Assembly (NCBI RefSeq): GCF_947169325.1
Contig: NZ_CAMVPN010000002.1
Span: 1-64,000 of the forward strand
Length of the DNA: 64,000 nt
Direction: 5' to 3'
DNA from: an uncultured Methanobrevibacter sp.
GTDB taxonomy: Archaea; Methanobacteriota; Methanobacteria; Methanobacteriales; Methanobacteriaceae
Below the pieces are notes generated by a model. That model ran no database searches, was not told where the DNA came from, and worked only from the letters and a program-made list of their open reading frames with translations. Position numbers and translations under genes: made by a program. Position 1 is the stretch's first letter. Every line of letters begins with the position of its first letter. This document shows, in pieces, positions 33,677 to 42,287 of this stretch.

Positions 33677-34219
33677 ATGACTAAATATACTTATTACACC
33701 GATGGCGCAGCCACAATGATTAACAAAAACGGACAATACCTGAGAAAGGAAGGAGGATGGGCATATATCTGCCTAAAAGATAATGAAATAATTGAAAAGC
33801 AGTCAGGAGGATGTCCCCTTACAACAAACAATGAGATGGAACTCTATGCAATCTATGCATCACTCAGGGATTTTCTTGACAATTCTTCAAGTGATGATGC
33901 TGTTGAAATCTGTTCCGATTCCGGATATTCCATTGACATATTCACAAAGTGGGCGCGAAACTGGAAAAAAAGAGGATGGGTTAAATCTGACGGAAAACCT
34001 ATCAAGAATCTTGAAATCATTAAGGCAACCTGCACTTTAATTGACCGTATCGGTGAGGAAAACGTGTCATTTAGAAAAGTTAAGGGTCACTCCAAAAACA
34101 GGTTGAATCAGAAAGCCGACAGGCTTGCAGTTGATGCAAAAATAAATGCCAAAAAAAGCAAGAAAACAACCGGATATATGCAAAAGCCGGATGATCTTCT
34201 TGGAAAAAAAAATAAATGA
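33677..34219 (+). CDS. rnhA: Ribonuclease HI
   Basis: 180 residues. The four catalytic acidic residues are D9 (YTDGAA), E55 (NNEMEL), D81 (SDSGY) and D148 (NQKADRLA), and H138 is in the KGHS motif. It cuts the RNA strand of RNA-DNA hybrids. Archaea usually rely on RNase HII, so a type-1 enzyme suggests transfer. The C-terminal 25 residues (KKSKKTTGYMQK...) are a basic extension. GAGGT before the start; the promoter contains a DtxR-like palindrome. Confidence 0.92.
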   Translation: MTKYTYYTDGAATMINKNGQYLRKEGGWAYICLKDNEIIEKQSGGCPLTTNNEMELYAIYASLRDFLDNSSSDDAVEICSDSGYSIDIFTKWARNWKKRGWVKSDGKPIKNLEIIKATCTLIDRIGEENVSFRKVKGHSKNRLNQKADRLAVDAKINAKKSKKTTGYMQKPDDLLGKKNK

Positions 34220-34222
34220 AGT

Positions 34223-35965
34223 TTAAGAGGATGCTTCCTCAACTTCATCAAAGTCTACTTTTTCACCTAATATTCTAAGACCTATAAACATTACAACTAT
34301 ACCGACTGGGATACAGATGTACCATGGGACTCCTAATCCTGCTGGGATGTAACCGATGAATATTGCAACACAAGCTACAAAGATTGCATAGTAGATTTGT
34401 GTCTGAACGTGATCGATATGGTTACAGCTTGTTCCCATGGATGAGAGAATTGTTGTATCTGAAATCGGTGAACAGTGGTCTCCGAAGATTGCACCGGTCA
34501 AAACACCACTGGTACAGATGATTGTAAAGTTCATATCTCCGGTACTTACAGCCCATGCCAATGGGATTGCAAGAGGCATCAGGATACTCATTGTACCGTA
34601 AGCTGTACCTGTTGCAAATGAAATCAGTGCACCTAAAACGAAGATAAGTGCAGGCACGATGAACTGAGGTATGGTATTACTTAAAATCCCTACCAGATAA
34701 TCTGCGGTTCCGACTTCACCGATTACTCCACCTAAGGACCATGCGAGAAGAAGGATTACACCAGTGATAACGATGGTTTTCATACCGCCAATCCATTCGG
34801 ATATTGCATCTTCGATTTTGAGGATTTTCTGACCGACTGCCATTATGATAGCTACGATTGAAGCTAAAAGTGCAGCCTGGAAGAGTGCAACGGATGCATC
34901 TGAAGCTGAAAGCGCTTCAAAAATACCATTGAATGATAAAGGTGAGGTATGCATCAGGGTTATGAGAGCCTGGTCTTCACCGCCTAAGATGGTGGTGTAT
35001 CCGCTCCAGTAGAATGCGATAAGTGCTCCTACAATAAGTGTACCGATCGGTATGATAGCGTTCCATACTGATAATTTGATTCCTTCAACCGGTTCAACTT
35101 CATCAAAACCAGGTGCTTGAGGTACTATAACTTCTTCACCATCTTTTCTTGCACGGGCAGCCTGTTCTGCCTTTTTCATTGGTCCGAATTCATATAATGT
35201 TGCTGCGGAAATCACAATGAAAATCAAAATGAAAATATTATAGAATCTGTAAGGGATAGTTTGTAGGAATATACCGAATCCAGTTACGTTTGTCGCACCG
35301 ACAGATTGGAAACCGGCAGCAATCAAACTTATTTCCAATCCAATCCAGGTGGAAATGATTGCGATACCAGCAACAGGAGCTGCAGTTGCGTCGACTACAA
35401 ATGCCAATTTTTCTCTAGATACTTTGAGTTTGTCCATAACAGGTCTCATGATAGGTCCGACAATAAGTGAGTTTGCATAATCGTCGAAAAATACACATAA
35501 TCCTAAAATCCAGGTAAAGAGCTGTGCTTTTCTAGGAGTGTCTGCCCTTTTAGCGAATGCTTCTGCAAGAGCCTTTGCTCCTCCCATCTTGGTTACCAGC
35601 TGGATGATACCTCCAATAAGCAGACACTGAAGGATAATACCTGCGTTCCAAGGATCTGCCATACAGCTGATAATCTGAGAACCCATCTGTAAAAAAGCGT
35701 TTATTGCTGTGCTGACGATATTTAGGTCGTTAACACATAACATGAATTCCCCAACGAATACCCCAATGAACAGGGATACAATTGTCTCTTTGGTAATGAA
35801 TGCCAAACCGATTGCCACAAGAGGAGGCAATAAGGTTAGAATACCGAAACGAACTGCATTGTCGTCATTGGCAGGTGTCTGGGAAATCCATAGGGATAAT
35901 ACGAAAAGAGCTATTATTGAAATAGCTGCAATTAAACCTAATTTTACATTATCGTTTATTTCCAT
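34223..35965 (-). CDS. NhaC-family Na+/H+ antiporter
   Basis: 580 residues with 12 or more hydrophobic helices. Blocks such as FFDDYANSLIVGPIMRPVMDKLKVSREKLAFVVDATAAPVAGIAIISTWIGLE and GAIFGDHCSPISDTTILSSMGTSCNHIDHVQTQ are the hallmarks of the NhaC family (Na+/H+ and malate/lactate exchange). A cytoplasmic loop with PQAPGFDEVEPVEGIK lies around 280-295. It should keep the Na+ gradient on which methanogenesis depends. The start at 35965 is favoured by a GGTGTGATT just before; a GTG at 35971 is an alternative. Confidence 0.9.
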   Translation of the reverse strand: MEINDNVKLGLIAAISIIALFVLSLWISQTPANDDNAVRFGILTLLPPLVAIGLAFITKETIVSLFIGVFVGEFMLCVNDLNIVSTAINAFLQMGSQIISCMADPWNAGIILQCLLIGGIIQLVTKMGGAKALAEAFAKRADTPRKAQLFTWILGLCVFFDDYANSLIVGPIMRPVMDKLKVSREKLAFVVDATAAPVAGIAIISTWIGLEISLIAAGFQSVGATNVTGFGIFLQTIPYRFYNIFILIFIVISAATLYEFGPMKKAEQAARARKDGEEVIVPQAPGFDEVEPVEGIKLSVWNAIIPIGTLIVGALIAFYWSGYTTILGGEDQALITLMHTSPLSFNGIFEALSASDASVALFQAALLASIVAIIMAVGQKILKIEDAISEWIGGMKTIVITGVILLLAWSLGGVIGEVGTADYLVGILSNTIPQFIVPALIFVLGALISFATGTAYGTMSILMPLAIPLAWAVSTGDMNFTIICTSGVLTGAIFGDHCSPISDTTILSSMGTSCNHIDHVQTQIYYAIFVACVAIFIGYIPAGLGVPWYICIPVGIVVMFIGLRILGEKVDFDEVEEASS

Positions 35966-36266
35966 AATCACACCATTTTCCTAAAATATTATAATTCTTA
36001 AAGATTAGTATTACAAATGTTTAACAATATTCATAATATACTGATAATTATTATTCATTAAATTTTGTTAAACCATTAATTTTTATGAATTATATAGTAA
36101 TATTTATCCTTTTTAGTATAAATAGTATAATTATTTGCTTAATGTATAATATATTCAAAAATTACCATACTAAGATAAAAAGTAGCCATTTTCAACAAAA
36201 CTGCCATTTGAAAAAACAATTATTATATAGTTTGAAACTTAATAACTATTAACTAGGTGAATAGAT
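35966..36266. other. AT-rich intergenic region
   Basis: About 300 bases between the divergent NhaC and secreted-protein genes. It contains A/T runs and several TATA-like stretches. I see no RNA gene or strong repeat. Confidence 0.55.
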
Positions 36267-36818
36267 TTGAACATGAAAACACTTTATGCATTACTTGTTA
36301 TTTTGATAGTCATCTATATCGGCATAAACGTCGGCGCAAACAACTTGAATCTTGTCGGCTCCGATGCTGATACATCCACCGACGCAAACACCCCAACCAA
36401 TGTTGACGGCATTGCTATTGGAAGCAGCAACTTTGCAAAGCAAGATGGCTTTAACAATACAAAAATCAATGATACTGCTTTAAGGTTAACAAATACCAAT
36501 AACCTTACAATAACGGTCAGCCTGCTTGACAACAGCCAGAACATATCAGATGTTGCAAACAATCTGATCAGCTCCGGGCAATACACTTCAAATCAGGTGA
36601 TTGACCAGAACGGCACTACCACCTACTTCCTTTACAAAGAAGGTGCAGATTCATACAGTTCAGATATTTTCTTTAATAAGAACAGCCAAAACTACAAGTT
36701 AAGCGGAGGAAACATCACTTATGACAACAGTGACACATTCATCAATACCTGTAAAAACATAATTGATACAATGAGCTCTTCCGGCGGAAGTTCTGGCGGT
36801 TTTTCAAAATTCGGATAA
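36267..36818 (+). CDS. Secreted protein of unknown function
   Basis: 183 residues. A short signal-type hydrophobic segment (about 6-22) is followed by an Asn/Thr/Ser-rich, low-complexity domain and a GGSSGGFSKFG tail. It resembles small surface proteins of methanogens, without a known fold. The start is not certain: TTG at 36267 is 6 bases behind GGTGA (36256-36260), the typical spacing here, while the ATG at 36273 would be 12 bases behind. I report the TTG start. Confidence 0.62.
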   Translation: MNMKTLYALLVILIVIYIGINVGANNLNLVGSDADTSTDANTPTNVDGIAIGSSNFAKQDGFNNTKINDTALRLTNTNNLTITVSLLDNSQNISDVANNLISSGQYTSNQVIDQNGTTTYFLYKEGADSYSSDIFFNKNSQNYKLSGGNITYDNSDTFINTCKNIIDTMSSSGGSSGGFSKFG

Positions 36819-36850
36819 TTTAACTAATTATCCTCTATTTCTTTTTTTAG
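36813..36850. terminator. Convergent hairpin terminator
   Basis: GGATAATT (36813-36820) and AATTATCC (36826-36833) form an 8-bp stem around a 5-base loop that overlaps both stop codons. A T-tract (36838-36848) follows. Confidence 0.65.
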
Positions 36851-38257
36851 CTCTAAAATATATTCATCACTTTCGAACTGATTAATATAATTCAAAACTA
36901 TTTCTTTTGGCTTCAAAGCGTTGTTCCTGTAGAAATACTCTTCAAAATCAGTGTAGTTGAAAAGGTCTAGATTGTACTTCTCATAGAAATGCAAGGGGTG
37001 TGTTGCTAAAAACTCCAAGCCATTCTCGGTAATCTCACCATTAAAATATCCGTTTTCAGTGAGATACTGATTCAATATGTCCCAGTCAATGTTATATGTG
37101 TTTTCTATTGTCAGCATTGCGTATTGAACTTCGATTCCCTCATCAATCAGCTTTAGAAATTTGTATGCGACATATCTGATGTCTTCCTCGAAGTCATCCT
37201 GAGCCACATCAATAGTGTCAATCAGGCTGTCAAGCATCTCATCAGGCCTGTAGTCAAGGTTTATTCCACAGAAGTGGCAGAACCTGTCATGGCTGTCAAT
37301 GGGCATGCTGCAGTACTGGCATGTGTCCGTGTGGGACTTTATTGACACCTTCTTATTCTCATCAAAGAGATATGCAAGACGGATTAGTAGAGATTCGTTC
37401 AAAATCATTCCAGCCTCATATTCCTCAATCATCTGCTGCTTTATCTGATGTGCCTTTTCAGCAGTGATGTGGGCATCGTCAATAAGCGATGAGATGTAGG
37501 CTGAAAATTCACCGTCGCCTCCGACAACCTCCTCCAATGTGTATGACTTCACCGGAAGCCTGTCCTCCAGGTCTGTGATCTGTCTCATGATTTCAACATC
37601 ATTTTCCATGAAGAATTCCCTGATTTCGGCAAAATAAGCATCATCTATTGAATCTCTCTTTTCTAGGCAGTCATAATTGACAATGTCATAGTTTAGAGGG
37701 CTGCTGTATGCGACTATTCCCTTGTCGATGTCTAGAAAATGGATGCAGGCAGAGATGCTGATGTCATAGAAATGTGTCGAGAGCTCTTCGGTTGCTTCAT
37801 ATGAGGCGTTTGAGATGACATGGCTTCCCGGAACGATGAATTCAATGGAACTTGCAACAATATTGTCGGAGATTCTTTTCGCAAATCCGTATTTGATTAA
37901 AAGTTCAATGACAAGGTGCGTAGGCTCGACTATGCTTGGCTTGTTGTATTCAACCATGGTCTTTTGAAGCTCATCCAAAAAGAGTCCGTTTCCGCGAAAC
38001 TCGGGAATAACATAGATGTTGTTGAGGGCCGCTGTGATGAACTGCCTTGAAAAGTCATATGAGCAGAAGCCGACAACCTTATTATCCCAGACCAGTTCCT
38101 TGAAGAGATTGCACTCACTGGCCTTAAGAATTATTCCCTCATCTCTTATCGAATCCAATATGTAAGGGTAGTTTTTCTCAAGAATCTCTTCAACGCCGAG
38201 ATTCGCTTCACTTAAAAAGACCTTCTGTGTGTTATCGTCCCTAATCAAATATTCCAT
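36824..38257 (-). CDS. GNAT-like/zinc-ribbon fusion protein
   Basis: 477 residues. The N-terminal part reads as a GNAT acetyltransferase (ALNNIYVIPEFRGNGLFLDELQKTM, about 77-100). Further down a zinc ribbon (CQYCSMPIDSHDRFCHFCGINLDY, about 312-336) is placed between long helical regions. The remainder (340-477) is helical and acidic with no recognised motif. A domain order of acetyltransferase, helical, zinc ribbon, helical is unusual; the substrate may be a protein or RNA. GGACGAT precedes the start. Confidence 0.7.
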   Translation of the reverse strand: MEYLIRDDNTQKVFLSEANLGVEEILEKNYPYILDSIRDEGIILKASECNLFKELVWDNKVVGFCSYDFSRQFITAALNNIYVIPEFRGNGLFLDELQKTMVEYNKPSIVEPTHLVIELLIKYGFAKRISDNIVASSIEFIVPGSHVISNASYEATEELSTHFYDISISACIHFLDIDKGIVAYSSPLNYDIVNYDCLEKRDSIDDAYFAEIREFFMENDVEIMRQITDLEDRLPVKSYTLEEVVGGDGEFSAYISSLIDDAHITAEKAHQIKQQMIEEYEAGMILNESLLIRLAYLFDENKKVSIKSHTDTCQYCSMPIDSHDRFCHFCGINLDYRPDEMLDSLIDTIDVAQDDFEEDIRYVAYKFLKLIDEGIEVQYAMLTIENTYNIDWDILNQYLTENGYFNGEITENGLEFLATHPLHFYEKYNLDLFNYTDFEEYFYRNNALKPKEIVLNYINQFESDEYILELKKEIEDN

Positions 38258-38344
38258 GTTATCGTCCTTGAATAATGTTAAAACTTATTATTATTTAAAT
38301 CAATCGATTTTAAAGTATTTTTTAGGTAAAACTAATAATTAAAA

Positions 38345-38395
38345 TTCAGTTATACTGAAACTAATAATAGAACAAATAATTTAGTCATACCTAAA
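38345..38395 (+). promoter_or_regulatory. Two palindromes in the panE promoter region
   Basis: TTCAGT-TAT-ACTGAA (38345-38359) is a perfect inverted repeat. TTTAGT-CATA-CCTAAA (38380-38395) is a third DtxR-like site with one mismatch between its arms. A TATA-like AAAATATTTA (38417-38426) lies about 25-30 bases before the start codon at 38450. Confidence 0.5.
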
Positions 38396-38449
38396 AATTA
38401 TTTGGATTTCATCATTAAAATATTTATTGGTATAAAACAAAGTTTAATC

Positions 38450-39403
38450 ATGAATGTTTTAGTAATAGGTTCAGGCGCAGTGGGAATAGGACTTGCAGCT
38501 TCAATGCTCTCCCAAAATGCAAACATCAGCATATATGCAAGAGGAGAAACTGCAGATGCAATAAGAAAAAACGGAATCAAAAGAGTGGGTCTTTTTAAAC
38601 ACTACACCTTTGCACCGCAAGACGTCAATGTATATGACAATTATTCAGACATCCCGAAAAACACGTTTGATTATGTCTTCATCACCTCAAAGACAACAGC
38701 AAATGAGGACATCTCAGATAAGTTAAACCAGTCAAGGGACATCCTCAAGGATAACTTTAAAATCATCATTTTCCAGAACGGCTTTGGAAACGATGAATTG
38801 TACTTAAGATACTTTTCGCCGAAAGAAGTGTTTTCAGCACGTGTAATCACCGGATTTGCAAGGCCTGAGCGACACATCAGCGAAGTGACAGTCTACACCG
38901 AACCCATACTGATTGGGTCCCTTCAAAAAGAGGATCCAAGTGACCTTAAGGTAATAGCCGACATGATTACTGCTTCCGGAATCAACTGCGAAATCACTAA
39001 AGAGGTCGACAGGTACCTGTGGGCAAAGATGCTCTACAACTGTGCGCTTAACCCTCTTGGAGCCATTCTTGATGTGGCCTACGGCAAACTGACCGAAAGC
39101 GAATATTCAATCGAGATTATGGACAAAATCATCGATGAGATATTCAACGTCATTGATGCAAGCGAATATGAAACACTCTGGGAAAGCCCAGACGAGTACA
39201 GGGACATATTCTACTCAAAGCTGGTTCCCGATACCTACAACCACTACTCTTCAACACACCAGGACATCAAAAAGAAAATCAGAACCGAAATCGATTCGCT
39301 GAATGGAAAGGTAATCGAGCTGGGAGATGCCTACAATATTGATGTGAGCACAAACAGAATCATATACAATCTGATAAAATCCATTGAAAATGACTTCGAT
39401 TAA
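38450..39403 (+). CDS. panE: 2-Dehydropantoate 2-reductase (ketopantoate reductase)
   Basis: 317 residues. The NADPH motif is VLVIGSGAVGIGLA, and DRYLWAKMLYNCALNPLGAIL contains the catalytic lysine in the ApbA/PanE pattern. It reduces ketopantoate to pantoate for coenzyme A, which methanogens make by a pathway sharing this step. The start at 38450 begins with the Rossmann motif as usual; the longer open frame to 38402 has no supporting signals. The mRNA is probably leaderless (TATA box 38417-38426, no ribosome binding site). Confidence 0.88.
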   Translation: MNVLVIGSGAVGIGLAASMLSQNANISIYARGETADAIRKNGIKRVGLFKHYTFAPQDVNVYDNYSDIPKNTFDYVFITSKTTANEDISDKLNQSRDILKDNFKIIIFQNGFGNDELYLRYFSPKEVFSARVITGFARPERHISEVTVYTEPILIGSLQKEDPSDLKVIADMITASGINCEITKEVDRYLWAKMLYNCALNPLGAILDVAYGKLTESEYSIEIMDKIIDEIFNVIDASEYETLWESPDEYRDIFYSKLVPDTYNHYSSTHQDIKKKIRTEIDSLNGKVIELGDAYNIDVSTNRIIYNLIKSIENDFD

Positions 39404-39420
39404 CCCCAAAAAATCTAAAC

Positions 39421-39492
39421 CTTTATATAGGTTAAAAATCTATATAGTATTGTTCATATTGTTATATACTATTTTTTTATAATATGAACAAT
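39421..39492 (+). promoter_or_regulatory. Promoter with 12-bp inverted repeat
   Basis: CTTTATATAG (39421-39430) is a good TATA box. About 25 bases later the inverted repeat ATTGTTCATATT (39449-39460) and AATATGAACAAT (39481-39492) begins, with 12-bp perfect arms and 20 bases between. It lies where transcription of the SseB-like operon at 39601 should start, leaving an unusually long leader of roughly 110-150 bases. Confidence 0.5.
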
Positions 39493-39600
39493 GGTGATGG
39501 TTGAAATGAGCATTCGTTTGTATTCCTTTAGTGGTGTTTAGGAAGAGAATGTTCATTTGTTTTAAAGAATACTTATTTTAATAGATTATTACGTGATACT

Positions 39601-40086
39601 ATGAGTGAACTTAAACAACTTATTGAAAAATTTATAGAACTTGATGATAATTTAAACGAAAAGATTGAAGGGCTTCCTGAAACCGAAGAGGCTTTCGAAG
39701 CATTTGAAGCAGACCACATTGATGAAATCACCGAACTCAACGAAATCTACCATGAAATCGAACATATGGTGTTCCATGAAGAGTTCATCATCGTCTCAAA
39801 CGACTCCTCAGAGGAAAAGGAAGTTGTCGCTTTAATCATCAGCGATGAAAACGATGAGGAAGAGGAGTTTGTAATTCCTGTATTTACCGATGACGCTGAA
39901 GCGGAAATTGCTATCGAAGAGTTCAAAAAGGAATTCGGAGACATCGAGTTTACCTGCGACAAAAGGACAGGGGCTGAAATCGTTGCTGACCACCATGATG
40001 ACGACGACTTCATCGGCCTTGCAATCAACGCACCTCAATGGGACTTTGTAATAGCAACCGAAGACGTTCACGACTGCTGTGAGTAA
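39601..40086 (+). CDS. SseB-like protein A
   Basis: 161 residues, very acidic. The C-terminal half holds the SseB-like block EEFVIPVFTDDAEAEIAIEEFKKEF and DFIGLAINAPQWDFVI. The N-terminal 50 residues are a helical extension. SseB-domain proteins are found in many bacteria and their role is unknown. First of three genes packed with 2-base and 1-base-overlap junctions; a long leader with an inverted repeat precedes them. The weak GTGAT at about 39593 is the only ribosome-binding signal. Confidence 0.7.
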   Translation: MSELKQLIEKFIELDDNLNEKIEGLPETEEAFEAFEADHIDEITELNEIYHEIEHMVFHEEFIIVSNDSSEEKEVVALIISDENDEEEEFVIPVFTDDAEAEIAIEEFKKEFGDIEFTCDKRTGAEIVADHHDDDDFIGLAINAPQWDFVIATEDVHDCCE

Positions 40087-40088
40087 AC

Positions 40089-40532
40089 ATGAATCCTAAA
40101 GATTACGAAGACTACAAGAAAAATAACGTGAAGGCTTCAAAAAGCCAGCTTAAAGAGTATATACAGGTATATGCCGACATGGCAAAAAAGCTTAAAAGCG
40201 AAAGTGCCGTTGAACTTGAAGCCGTCAAGGCAAACATCAGGAAAGCGTATCCCCAAGAGATCTACTTCACACTTGTTGATGAAAAGGATGATTTCGTAAA
40301 GCTGACACTGACTGAATCAAGCAGGGAATACATTATACCTGTTTTTACAGACATCAGGGAATATGCACTCGGCAGCGCCAAAATCTCAAAGCTCTTTTTG
40401 GACAAGCTTGAAATGAAGGAAATCACTCCCGATGACATTTCAAAAATAGCAGATGAGGATGAATTCTTCCAGGGCTTTGTAATCAATCCGCACTCACAGA
40501 ACTTCAACATGGACAGAAAAGGTGATTTCTGA
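40089..40532 (+). CDS. SseB-like protein B
   Basis: 147 residues. It shares REYIIPVFTDIREYALGSAKISKLFLDKLEM and DEFFQGFVINPHSQNFNM with the other copies. The NPHSQNFNM end is the 'NP' motif of SseB domains. The N-terminal half is basic-acidic and helical. It follows copy A by 2 bases. Confidence 0.68.
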   Translation: MNPKDYEDYKKNNVKASKSQLKEYIQVYADMAKKLKSESAVELEAVKANIRKAYPQEIYFTLVDEKDDFVKLTLTESSREYIIPVFTDIREYALGSAKISKLFLDKLEMKEITPDDISKIADEDEFFQGFVINPHSQNFNMDRKGDF

Positions 40533-40804
40533 TGAAATACATCTGCCCGACACTCGGAGAGGACCATGAAAGGGATTTTCTGGTGACCGGTTCATTGGAT
40601 GACTTTAAGATAATAGTATTTTCAGATTTGAAAGAATATGAAAAGGGTTATGAGTATCTGGAAATAATTGACTACGAACCGACTGAAGTGTCAGCTGAGC
40701 TGTTTAAGGAACTGTCCAAAAATGATGCTGAATTTGGAGGGATTATCCTGAATCCCCACAGCGAAAATAAGTTTATTTCAAAAAAAGAATTGTTGGAAGA
40801 ATAG
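40532..40804 (+). CDS. SseB-like protein C (core only)
   Basis: 90 residues. It starts in the TGATG overlap with copy B, so translation is coupled. It consists of little more than the SseB core: FKIIVFSDLKEYEKGYEYLEIIDYEPTEVSAELFKEL and AEFGGIILNPHSENKFIS. It is the shortest of the group. A perfect palindrome (AGAATAGATCTATTCT, 40798-40813) covers its end. Confidence 0.65.
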   Translation: MKYICPTLGEDHERDFLVTGSLDDFKIIVFSDLKEYEKGYEYLEIIDYEPTEVSAELFKELSKNDAEFGGIILNPHSENKFISKKELLEE

Positions 40805-40806
40805 AT

Positions 40807-41085
40807 CTATTCTATTTCTTCTCCATCTTCCTCTATAATATCATCGTCAAGATAGTATCTGATTCTGTAAGACATTTTGAACCCTTTGTCCACTTCCCTT
40901 TTAGGCCTTCTTTTGCGTCTTATATGTGGCCCGTTCATGTCCTTGAAGGGTTCCTGAAACGGCTTTGCCAAATTCTTGTTTTCACGATAATATGTGGAAT
41001 TTCTATGCCTAGTATGGGGAGCCTTATACATTCTCTTTCTTAAGAGCCTCCTTTTACTAGTTACACGTCTTATCACAAAAATCAC
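40807..41085 (-). CDS. Small basic protein
   Basis: 92 residues. The first half is strongly basic (RRVTSKRRLLRKR, RRKRRPKRE) and the C-terminus acidic (YYLDDDIIEEDGEEIE). This charge split resembles small nucleic-acid-binding or ribosome-associated proteins, but no family is recognised. The GTG start at 41085 overlaps the stop of the next-upstream gene as GTGA. The start is uncertain because there is no strong ribosome binding site. Confidence 0.5.
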   Translation of the reverse strand: MIFVIRRVTSKRRLLRKRMYKAPHTRHRNSTYYRENKNLAKPFQEPFKDMNGPHIRRKRRPKREVDKGFKMSYRIRYYLDDDIIEEDGEEIE

Positions 41086-41279
41086 TTGTTCATTCTGTTT
41101 TTATTTTTTGTTGAAGACTTATCTAGGGTAGCCTGGATTTCATCAATCCTTTCAACTACAACCTTAATGGCCTGTTCGCCTTGACGGGTAGGATTGATAC
41201 CTTGCTCTACAAGCAATGCATCCCTGATGTCTCTTAATCTGTCAATTGAATCGATTTTCATTATAGTACTGTAAAACAT
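41082..41279 (-). CDS. Small helical protein
   Basis: 65 residues. Two amphipathic helices (DSIDRLRDIRDALLVEQGI and GEQAIKVVVERIDEIQATL) with the linker NPTRQG. No motif known. GGAGGA lies about 9 bases before the start at 41279. It probably shares an mRNA with the basic protein that follows. Confidence 0.55.
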   Translation of the reverse strand: MFYSTIMKIDSIDRLRDIRDALLVEQGINPTRQGEQAIKVVVERIDEIQATLDKSSTKNKNRMNK

Positions 41280-41389
41280 TCTAACATGTCCTCCACATTA
41301 TATTTTGATTTTTATATTAAAAAATCTTTTTGACGGAATTATGTTTTCCAACAGCTAAATTAATTAATCTTGAAGGGAAACTATTAATC

Positions 41390-42286
41390 ATGTTTGAAAA
41401 GTTACAGGTAATCTATCTTGCCGGAGGATGCTTTTGGGGTGTTGAGGCATACATCTCAAGACTTAAAGGGGTAAACCAGACTGAAGTGGGATATGCAAAC
41501 GGCAATGACCTTGCGCCAACCTATGAAAAGGTGTGCACCGGAAAGACAGGCCACGCTGAAACCGTTAAGGTCACCTACAACCCTAAAATAATCGCACTTG
41601 AGGACATTTTGGAGGAGTTCTTTAAAATCATCGAACCCTACTCCAAAAACCGTCAGGGAGCTGATGTTGGAACACAGTACCGTACAGGAATCTACTGGCA
41701 GGAGGAATCGCAAAAGGACATTGTATTGAAGTTTCTGGCAAGAAAAAGAGGAGAATCATCAAAAAGGATTGCCGTTGAGGCCCGTGCAATACTCAGTTTC
41801 TATCCGGCAGAGGACTATCATCAGAAGTACCTTGAAAAGAATCCGCAGGGATATTGTCATGTGGATTTAAATTTAATAGATGATGGAGAATTCGACCACT
41901 TGACTCGTGAAGAGTATGAAATAACACAGCTTGCTTTAACAGAACCGCCATTCAGTGGAAAATATGATGACTTTTTTGAGGATGGTATGTATGTCGACGT
42001 GGTAGATGGTGAAATTCTTTTCAGTTCAGATGACAAGTTCGACTCAGGATGCGGATGGCCGGCATTTTCAAGACCCGTTTCAGATGACGTGATTACATTG
42101 AACCGTGACTTTTCATATGGCACCACACGCATTGAAGTGAGAAGCAAAAAGGCAAACTCACACCTTGGCCATCTTTTCCATGACGGACCTGGAGGTACAA
42201 GAAGGTTCTGCATCAACTCGGCCGCATTGAGATTCATACCGAAAGATGAGATTGAAGATTATTTAAACGATAAAAACCAAGATTAA
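41390..42286 (+). CDS. msrAB: Fused methionine sulfoxide reductase MsrA-MsrB
   Basis: 298 residues. The MsrA half has [10 protein letters not shown] with the catalytic cysteine and KVTYNP and [16 protein letters not shown]. The MsrB half begins around [19 protein letters not shown], has [13 protein letters not shown] and ends with [14 protein letters not shown], where the catalytic cysteine lies. The two CxxC zinc motifs of many MsrB enzymes are absent ([14 protein letters not shown]). The fusion repairs both sulfoxide forms of methionine, part of oxygen defence. The start at 41390 is chosen as the family start; upstream sequence does not match. Confidence 0.92.
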   Translation: MFEKLQVIYLAGGCFWGVEAYISRLKGVNQTEVGYANGNDLAPTYEKVCTGKTGHAETVKVTYNPKIIALEDILEEFFKIIEPYSKNRQGADVGTQYRTGIYWQEESQKDIVLKFLARKRGESSKRIAVEARAILSFYPAEDYHQKYLEKNPQGYCHVDLNLIDDGEFDHLTREEYEITQLALTEPPFSGKYDDFFEDGMYVDVVDGEILFSSDDKFDSGCGWPAFSRPVSDDVITLNRDFSYGTTRIEVRSKKANSHLGHLFHDGPGGTRRFCINSAALRFIPKDEIEDYLNDKNQD

Positions 42287-42287
42287 T

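Noticed and set aside
39493-39540. Possible 16-codon frame (MVMVEMSIRLYSFSGV) in the leader of the SseB-like operon.
   Set aside because: It is too short to judge and shows no similarity to anything I know; the inverted repeat before it is the stronger signal.
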